Shown here: in pieces, positions 14,784-20,425 of the stretch
Numbering within the stretch: the first letter of the stretch is position 1
Layout: the number at the start of each line of letters is the position of its first letter
DNA from: Chloroflexota bacterium
GTDB taxonomy: Bacteria; Chloroflexota; Dehalococcoidia; GIF9; AB-539-J10
DNA length: 20,425 nt
Reading direction: 5' to 3'
NCBI GenBank assembly: GCA_020346965.1
Contig: CP070793.1
Coordinates: 1,424,858-1,445,282 of the forward strand
Position numbers and translations under genes: made by a program
Notes under the pieces: model-generated
Seen by the model: the letters and a program-made list of their open reading frames with translations, nothing else
Databases searched by the model: none
What the model was told of the DNA's origin: nothing

Positions 14784-15077
14784 ATGCACAGCTTTGAAGC
14801 TTGTTCTGATGCCGGGGATTTTTCAAGCTACGCATCGGTGACCTCCAGGCCGATGGCCTCTCAATTAAGAAGGCATATGAGAGTTGACAGAGTAGCTAAG
14901 GCGACTGAAAACGTGTTTATCGATGGTTACTGTGCATACATCGAGGACATTCCTGATAGTATAAACCAGTCTTTCAGTACCACTGTGGTACCGGTATTCA
15001 TTGTATTGATCGACAATATCATAAAGCAACTTAAGAGATTAGCGCTTTTGCCTCTAGAGGAAGGGGTTGAGGTGTGA
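14784..15077 (+). pseudogene. Decayed HdrA C-terminal fragment
   Basis: A 97-residue frame from ATG 14784 would end by overlapping the start of the second hdrD-like gene. Residues 30-62 align without gaps to residues 525-557 of the intact HdrA at 12162-14123. By eye 17 of 33 positions are identical, including RH, VA, TE, VFI, G-C and DIPD. The glycine- and cysteine-rich GCCQGPK loop has become GYCAYIE, and residues after 62 drift quickly. The upstream 29 residues show only faint likeness, and the FAD domain is absent. It is best read as the eroded tail of a former hdrA copy. It might still be translated and couple to hdrD translation through the GTGA overlap. Confidence 0.6.
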
Positions 15078-16243
15078 ATCTCGAAGACATTATCAAGGAA
15101 ACGAAAACCTACTACTGTCTGGAATGCGGCAAGTGTACAGCCGTTTGTCCAGTCTCAAGATATAATTCCGATTTTTCACCAAGGATTATGCTGGAAAGAG
15201 CCTTGATGGGTTACAGGGATGAGCTAATTCACGACCGGGAGCTATTCTCCTGTCTTGCCTGTTACGCTTGCTCGAAGCTATGTCCATCAGACGTTGACTA
15301 TCCTGTGTTTACACAAAAGGTGAGAAATTTAGCTTCTGGTGAGGGCGAGTATGGCGACTGTGCGCACTCAGGGACCCTTCATACCTTAATGAGATTTATG
15401 TCTCGCTCTGACATCAAGCAGAGACGGTTGGACTGGCTCGATGGCTGCCACACCCTGGAGAAGGGTGAGGTATTGTATTTTGTTGGTTGCGCTCCATATT
15501 TCCAGCCAGTTTTTGAGGATATTGAAGTCAGCCCGGTGAATATTGCCAGAAACAGTATCAAGATACTGAATGCTATGGGAATAGAGCCCGTGGTACTTCC
15601 AAACGAGCGATGTTGTGGGCATGACCTTTTGTGGACTGGGGACGTAGAGACGTTCAAAAAGCTGGCTCAGCTCAATGCTCAGATGATAAAGGAATCTGGT
15701 GCCAAGAAGGTAGTTTTTTCCTGTCCTGAGGGTTATAGGACGTTCAAGATTGATTATCCCAAATATGTGAAGCTTGACTGTGAGCCAGTGCATATCACTG
15801 AACTTTTAGCTCGGAATTTGTCTAAGCTGTCATTGCAACCCCGGGCGAAACTAGGGAGAAGCAATCCCGGGGTCAAAAAGGTAACTTATCAAGACCCTTG
15901 CCGACTGGGAAGGCATCTGGGGATTTATGAACCGCCTAGGGAAATAATTAAGGCTATCCCGGGGATAGATCTGGTTGAGATGGAACATAATAGTGGCGAT
16001 AGCATCTGCTGCGGCACCAGTGTCTGGACCAACTGCAGCTCGTACTCCAAGGAAATAAGAGTAGAGCGGCTTTCTGAAGCTAAGGCTACTGGCGCTGAGT
16101 TGATGATTACGGCTTGCCCTAAATGTCAGATACATTTCAAGTGCGCTATGGCGGATAAAGGTGCCGAGAAAGCCTCTGACATAAAAGTTGAAGTTATGGA
16201 TTTGGCAAATCTGGTAGCTAATGCAATTGAGGAAGGGAAGTAG
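15074..16243 (+). CDS. hdrD: HdrD-like protein (HdrC-HdrB fusion), module 2
   Basis: This 389-residue paralogue of the module 1 HdrD-like protein has the same layout. Two N-terminal [4Fe-4S] motifs are Cys15/18/21/25 and Cys60/63/66/70. In the first CCG domain Cys139 stands alone (YFVGCAPYF) where module 1 has a Cys pair, followed by Cys180-Cys181-Gly and Cys217. The second CCG domain has Cys276, Cys312-Cys313-Gly, Cys348 and Cys351. The single Cys in the first domain suggests that this domain may bind no cluster or a different one. The start is GTG at 15074, with AAGGGG seven bases upstream, overlapping the stop of the decayed HdrA fragment. The HdrA-NuoE chimera starts 13 bases downstream. 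It probably acts as the disulfide-reducing or electron-accepting arm of module 2. Confidence 0.87.
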   Translation: MNLEDIIKETKTYYCLECGKCTAVCPVSRYNSDFSPRIMLERALMGYRDELIHDRELFSCLACYACSKLCPSDVDYPVFTQKVRNLASGEGEYGDCAHSGTLHTLMRFMSRSDIKQRRLDWLDGCHTLEKGEVLYFVGCAPYFQPVFEDIEVSPVNIARNSIKILNAMGIEPVVLPNERCCGHDLLWTGDVETFKKLAQLNAQMIKESGAKKVVFSCPEGYRTFKIDYPKYVKLDCEPVHITELLARNLSKLSLQPRAKLGRSNPGVKKVTYQDPCRLGRHLGIYEPPREIIKAIPGIDLVEMEHNSGDSICCGTSVWTNCSSYSKEIRVERLSEAKATGAELMITACPKCQIHFKCAMADKGAEKASDIKVEVMDLANLVANAIEEGK

Positions 16244-16256
16244 GTTCATCAGAGCA

Positions 16257-17132
16257 ATGAGTAACAGTGAAAACGGACGTAAATCGGTACTAGTAGTCGG
16301 TGGTGGCATAGCCGGTATGCAGGCTTCACTTGACTTGGCCAATATGGGATTCAAGGTATATCTGGTGGAGAAATCGCCCAGCATCGGGGGAAGGATGGCC
16401 CAACTGGATAAGACCTTCCCCACTAACGACTGTGCTATGTGCATTCTCGCTCCCAAGATGATTGAATGCTACAGGCATGAAAACATCGAAGTACTGACAT
16501 ACTCAGAACTTGCAGAAGTGCAAGGTGAACTCGGTAACTTTGAGGTCAAGGTACTAAGAAAGCCAAGATATATTGATGAGACCAAGTGCACTGGCTGTGG
16601 GGATTGCGTAACTAACTGCGTTGTGAGGTGGAAGCCGCAGCTTCGAGAAGTGCCATCTGTGCGCGACCGCCTGAAGGAAGAGGATTTAAAGATAATCGAC
16701 GGGATAGTAGGCAAATATAAGGACGAAAAAGGAGCATTGCTGCCTGTATTACAGGCCATTAATGCTGAATACAACTATTTGCCTGAGGATATCTTAAGAT
16801 ATGTAGCTGAGGTATTGAATATTCGCTTAAGTCAGATATATACCATAGCGACTTTTTACAATGCTTTTAGTCTAACGCCCAGAGGGCGACATACCATTCA
16901 GGTTTGTTTGGGCACAAGTTGTCATGTACGCGGTGCGCCGAAAGTATTAGAGGCTTTGGAAAGGAAACTGGGCATAGCTGCTGGTGAGACAACCAATGAC
17001 CTGAAGTTCTCTTTGGAGACTGTGCGGTGTGTTGGTTGCTGTAGCTTGGCACCAGTGATAAGGGTTGATGCCGATACACACGCCCGTCTGAGGTCAGATA
17101 GGGTGGAGGGAGTAGCATCGGAATATGAATAA
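16257..17132 (+). CDS. Chimera: HdrA FAD-binding N-half fused to NuoE
   Basis: This 291-residue protein joins two families. Residues 8 to about 121 match the first half of the HdrA thioredoxin-reductase-like domain: [18 protein letters not shown] at 11-28 binds [23 protein letters not shown] at 41-60 follows, and the first ferredoxin motif is Cys111/114/117/121. The HdrA similarity stops there, within a few residues of where the intact HdrA continues with the second cluster. From about 138 to 285 it is NuoE, with a helical region ([20 protein letters not shown]) and the thioredoxin-like [2Fe-2S] site Cys217-x4-Cys222 and Cys258-x3-Cys262. The HdrA N-terminal domain is absent. I chose the ATG at 16257 by comparison with HdrA; an ATG at 16221 would overlap hdrD. 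The stop overlaps nuoF by eight bases. The rest of HdrA is found in the gene from 19118. Confidence 0.88.
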   Translation: MSNSENGRKSVLVVGGGIAGMQASLDLANMGFKVYLVEKSPSIGGRMAQLDKTFPTNDCAMCILAPKMIECYRHENIEVLTYSELAEVQGELGNFEVKVLRKPRYIDETKCTGCGDCVTNCVVRWKPQLREVPSVRDRLKEEDLKIIDGIVGKYKDEKGALLPVLQAINAEYNYLPEDILRYVAEVLNIRLSQIYTIATFYNAFSLTPRGRHTIQVCLGTSCHVRGAPKVLEALERKLGIAAGETTNDLKFSLETVRCVGCCSLAPVIRVDADTHARLRSDRVEGVASEYE

Positions 17133-19044
17133 GAAGTTAATGGGATTGACTAGCCTTAAGCAAACAAGGGATAGAGGATTAAAGTCACTCTATCCTGATA
17201 AAACCAAGATTAGGGTTGGTATGGCAACCTGTGGTTTGGCTTCTGGCGCCCGGAAGGTCTTCGATGCAATAAAAGAAGAGGTAGAAAAAAGGGCACTGGA
17301 CGTAATAGTCGCCCAGACAGGTTGTCTTGGATTCTGCCAAAAGGAACCTCTGGTGGACGTATTAATGCCAGGTAAACCAAGGATAATTTATGCTGAGATG
17401 ACCCCGGAGAAGGCTAGAGTGGTGGTAGCAGAACTAGCAGAAGGCAAGGCCAGGAAAGAATTTGCCTTGTGCAAGATGGAGGAAGAAGAGTACGTGGTTG
17501 AGGGAAAGAGGAGAAAATATTCTCTGGACAGATTGTCAGAGGATTTTCAAGGCATACCATTATATGAAGAGGTGCCTTTCTTTAGAAAGCAATTGAAGAT
17601 TGTTTTGAGAAACTGTGGTTTCATAGATTCGGATAATATAGATGAGTACATTGCTCGGGGGGGTTATAGCTCTCTGTACAGAGTTCTTACTGAATTCACG
17701 CCTGAGCAAGTGATTGATGAGATTTCCAGGTCTGGGCTGAGAGGCAGGGGTGGCGCTGGGTTTCCAACAGGCAGGAAGTGGGCATTTTGCCGAGCAGCGC
17801 AAGGTGAGCCGAAGTATGTCATCTGTAACGCTGATGAAGGAGACCCTGGCGCTTATATGAACAGAAGTACACTAGAGGGAGACCCTCATTCCATCCTGGA
17901 GGGGATGACAATTGGCGCTTATGCTATTGGAGCAAGTGAGGGACATATTTATGTGCGCACAGAATATCCTTTGGCTGTTGAAAAACTGATGACGGCTATT
18001 AATCAAGCCGAGGAATATGGTCTGCTGGGTAAAAACATATTTAACTCCGGGTTTGACTTCAGCATGAAAGTAACTGAAGGCAGTGGAGCGTTTGTCTGCG
18101 GGGAAGAGACCGCTTTGATGGCTTCTATTGAGGGAAGAAATCCTGAACCTAGAATTAGGCCTCCATTTCCAGCTCAATCAGGACTTTGGGGGAAACCAAC
18201 AAACATAAATAATGTAGGGACCTGGGCAAACATTTCTGTGATAGTTGCTCGGGGTGCCGATTGGTACTCTAGAATTGGCACTGAAAAAAGCAAAGGGACG
18301 AAGGTGTTTTCTGTGGTAGGGAAGATAAATAACACTGGTTTAGTGGAAGTACCAATGGGTACGACTCTGTGCGAAATCATCTATGATATTGGGGGTGGAA
18401 TTCTGAACGGTAAGAAACCCAAAGCGGTCCAGACCGGAGGACCTTCCGGTGGGTGCATACCTGAGAGTTTATTCGATCTTCCTGTGGATTACGAAAGATT
18501 GGCTGAAGTAGGGTCAATAATGGGGTCGGGTGGAATGATTGTATTGGATGAAGATACTTGTATGGTAGATATTGCTAAGTACTTTCTTGGTTTTCTCAAA
18601 GATGAATCTTGCGGTAGGTGCACCTCCTGCCGTGAGGGAATTGATCAGATGCACCAGATCTTGACTGACATAAGTGAAGGGAGAGGGGAAGCAGGTGACG
18701 TAGAGCTCCTTGAGGAATTATCTTTTGCCGTTAGAGACTTCTCTTTGTGTGCACTGGGTGGCACAGCTCCTAATCCTGTGTTGAGTACAATACGCTACTC
18801 TCGAGACGAGTACGAAGCACATGTTAGCGATAAAAAGTGCCCCGGAGGCATCTGTCGTGAACTAATACGATATTACATCATTGATGAGGAATGTCCGGGG
18901 TGTGGTTTGTGTGTTAAGGCATGCCCTCAGGAAGCTATAACGTTCATAGCTAAGAGGAAGCCGGTGGTTTTGGACGAGAGCAGGTGCATTAAATGTGGGA
19001 TATGCTATGACGCCTGCAACCTCGGCGCAATAGGAATAGAGTAG
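17125..19044 (+). CDS. nuoF: NuoF/HydB-type NADH-oxidising flavoprotein
   Basis: This 639-residue protein oxidises NADH with FMN and passes electrons through iron-sulfur clusters. The N-terminal thioredoxin-like domain has Cys36 ([10 protein letters not shown]) and Cys67/Cys71 (GCLGFC). The FMN/NADH core has [16 protein letters not shown] at 204-219, [14 protein letters not shown] at 234-247 and [14 protein letters not shown] at 319-332. The N3-type [4Fe-4S] site is Cys496/499/502 with Cys542. A C-terminal ferredoxin adds Cys590/593/596/600 and Cys621/624/627/631. This is the long form known from NAD-linked electron-bifurcating hydrogenases and related complexes. It overlaps the HdrA-NuoE chimera by eight bases, so the two are probably coupled and form the NuoEF pair. 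All motifs look intact. Confidence 0.95.
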   Translation: MNKKLMGLTSLKQTRDRGLKSLYPDKTKIRVGMATCGLASGARKVFDAIKEEVEKRALDVIVAQTGCLGFCQKEPLVDVLMPGKPRIIYAEMTPEKARVVVAELAEGKARKEFALCKMEEEEYVVEGKRRKYSLDRLSEDFQGIPLYEEVPFFRKQLKIVLRNCGFIDSDNIDEYIARGGYSSLYRVLTEFTPEQVIDEISRSGLRGRGGAGFPTGRKWAFCRAAQGEPKYVICNADEGDPGAYMNRSTLEGDPHSILEGMTIGAYAIGASEGHIYVRTEYPLAVEKLMTAINQAEEYGLLGKNIFNSGFDFSMKVTEGSGAFVCGEETALMASIEGRNPEPRIRPPFPAQSGLWGKPTNINNVGTWANISVIVARGADWYSRIGTEKSKGTKVFSVVGKINNTGLVEVPMGTTLCEIIYDIGGGILNGKKPKAVQTGGPSGGCIPESLFDLPVDYERLAEVGSIMGSGGMIVLDEDTCMVDIAKYFLGFLKDESCGRCTSCREGIDQMHQILTDISEGRGEAGDVELLEELSFAVRDFSLCALGGTAPNPVLSTIRYSRDEYEAHVSDKKCPGGICRELIRYYIIDEECPGCGLCVKACPQEAITFIAKRKPVVLDESRCIKCGICYDACNLGAIGIE

Positions 19045-19117
19045 GTGGTAACCCAAATTCATGTAGTCTTTAAACCTTGATCACGGAGGCTTACATAGCT
19101 AGAAGAGGTGATAAATG

Positions 19118-20425
19118 ATGGTGACATTAGTCATTGATGGCCAAGAGGTTCAAGTTGAAGAGGGAACGACTGTACTCGAGGCGGCACGGAAAGCCGACAT
19201 TGAGATACCCACCCTCTGCTATCATAGGGCGCTCACGCCTTACGGAGCTTGCCGCCTCTGTGTCGTAGAAATAACCTCGGGTGGAAGAACCGTAACACAA
19301 GCTTCCTGTCTCCGCAAAGCTGAGGAGGGTATGGAAGTGCAAACCAATTCTGAGCGGATAATAAGAGGGCGCAAACTAATGATAGAACTGTTATTAGCCC
19401 GGTGCCCAAACTCAAACGAGATACAGCAACTGGCCGAAAGATTGGGTGTTAAGGAGATAAGGCTTAAGAAGAAAAATGAAGATTGTACGCTTTGTGGGCT
19501 ATGCGTGCGAGTGTGTCATGAAAGAATGGGTGTGGGTGCAATCAGTTTTGTTAAGCGTGGTTCAATGAGAGCAGTGAAACCTCCCTTTGAGACCTATTCT
19601 GAGGTCTGCCGGACGTGCGGTGCTTGCATTACCGTATGTCCTAATGACGCCATAAAAATTGAGGAGGTCACAAGGAATAAACCTATTCCAATACCTTCTG
19701 AATTCAACATCGGATTGGAGCCAAGACATCCTGTATATATAGCGTTTCCTCAGGCTATACCGAAAGTTCCAGTGATCGATGCCGATAGTTGTGCGCACTT
19801 CATTGAAGGGGAATGTAGGGCATGTGAAGAGTTCTGTGGGCCAGAAGCCATAAATTATGACATGAAAGAAGAACACCTGGACTTGAAGGTGGGAGCTATT
19901 ATCCTAGCCACAGGACTTGGCTTCTATGATATTTCAGGTATCACCGAATATGGTTATGGAAGAATCGAGAATGTAATCACAGCTATAGAATATGAGAGAT
20001 TGACTGCAGCGTCCGGACCTACCATGGGAGAACTCAAGCGCCCTTCCGATGGCAGGATACCTGAGAATATAGCTTTCATCCAATGCGTTGGCTCGCGAGA
20101 TCTCAGGAATAAGGCTTATTGTTCCAGTGTCTGCTGTATGCATGCCACCAAGGAGGCGATGCTAGCTTTCGAGCATCATCCAGGGACCAAATCCACCATT
20201 TTTTATATGGATATGAGAGCTGTCGGTAAAAGATTCCAAGAATACATTGCCAGGGCTAAAAGGGAATACAATGTGACTTACATCAGAGGTCGCCCTGGCA
20301 GGATTGAAGTTAATGCTGAAAATGATAACCCTATTGTTTGGTATGAAGAAACTATCAGCGGAGAAGTAAAGAGCTTTGAGGCAGAACTGGTGGTTCTTGC
20401 CCAGGCCATGGTTCCTCAAATCAAC
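19118..20425 (+). CDS. Chimera: NuoG-like ferredoxin module fused to HdrA C-half (runs off window)
   Basis: The frame is open from ATG 19118 to the window end (436 codons seen). Residues 1-80 are a plant-type [2Fe-2S] domain with Cys34/45/48/64, as in NuoG and bifurcating HydA. Two [4Fe-4S] motifs follow: Cys123/126/129/133 and Cys164/167/170/174. The usual His-ligated NuoG cluster is not evident. From about 194 the protein becomes HdrA: SEFNIGLEPRHPVYIAFPQA matches the SEFDMDLGERKAIYTPFAQA stretch of the intact HdrA. Next come Cys225, Cys233/236/240, ILATGLGFYD, QCVGSRD at 322-328 and Cys335/339/340. The HdrA nucleotide-binding N-half is missing and is found in the chimera at 16257. Start ATGs at 19115 and 19118 are both possible; AGAGGTG at 19104-19110 slightly favours 19118. 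The 70-base gap after nuoF holds no promoter I can see. Confidence 0.87.
   Translation, partial: MVTLVIDGQEVQVEEGTTVLEAARKADIEIPTLCYHRALTPYGACRLCVVEITSGGRTVTQASCLRKAEEGMEVQTNSERIIRGRKLMIELLLARCPNSNEIQQLAERLGVKEIRLKKKNEDCTLCGLCVRVCHERMGVGAISFVKRGSMRAVKPPFETYSEVCRTCGACITVCPNDAIKIEEVTRNKPIPIPSEFNIGLEPRHPVYIAFPQAIPKVPVIDADSCAHFIEGECRACEEFCGPEAINYDMKEEHLDLKVGAIILATGLGFYDISGITEYGYGRIENVITAIEYERLTAASGPTMGELKRPSDGRIPENIAFIQCVGSRDLRNKAYCSSVCCMHATKEAMLAFEHHPGTKSTIFYMDMRAVGKRFQEYIARAKREYNVTYIRGRPGRIEVNAENDNPIVWYEETISGEVKSFEAELVVLAQAMVPQIN

Overview
The window looks like chromosomal DNA of an anaerobic bacterium, most likely an uncultured Chloroflexota of the Dehalococcoidia type or a close relative. This is inferred, not proven. 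It rests on a DnaB/DnaD/DnaC-type primosome beside rplI, a yceD-rpmF-fabD-nusB block, a zinc-dependent MetE-like protein, and a long cluster of heterodisulfide-reductase (Hdr) and NADH-dehydrogenase-like subunits rich in iron-sulfur motifs. No rRNA, tRNA, CRISPR array, transposase or integrase was seen.

Layout. 1-676 (+): the 3' part of a Glu/Ala-repeat protein whose repeat carries an in-frame TAG. 1013-2725 (+): a MetE/UROD-superfamily protein and a flavodoxin-like FMN reductase, followed by a 25-codon stub of an ABC-transporter ATPase. 2903-6845 (-): a replication operon read rplI, dnaB, dnaD, then a loader with two AAA+ domains. 6881-7268 (-): a broken, unidentified gene. 7330-8496 (-): an M20 amidohydrolase. 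8563-10690 (+): yceD/DUF177, rpmF, fabD and nusB, with a long hairpin ahead of rpmF. 10997-20425 (+): a redox gene cluster that runs off the window.

The redox cluster has two parallel modules. Module 1 is an HdrC-HdrB fusion (HdrD-like), a full-length HdrA and MvhD. After a gap that holds a decayed HdrA C-terminus, module 2 begins with a second HdrD-like protein. Next comes a chimera of the HdrA FAD-binding N-half with NuoE, then NuoF, then a chimera of a NuoG-like [2Fe-2S]/[4Fe-4S] module with the HdrA C-half. The two HdrA pieces meet at almost the same point when aligned to the full-length HdrA of module 1. It is as if a NuoEFG NADH-oxidising unit had been inserted into one hdrA gene. My reading is that module 2 is an Hdr complex whose HdrA flavin domain is assembled from two polypeptides and wired directly to NAD(H). 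Module 1 instead has the usual MvhD adaptor. The physiological partner reactions cannot be read from this window, because no hydrogenase, formate dehydrogenase or DsrC-like gene is present.

Several small scars (the TAG in the first repeat, the ABC stub, the broken gene at 6881-7268, the HdrA remnant at 14784-15077) show that gene decay and rearrangement have been active here.
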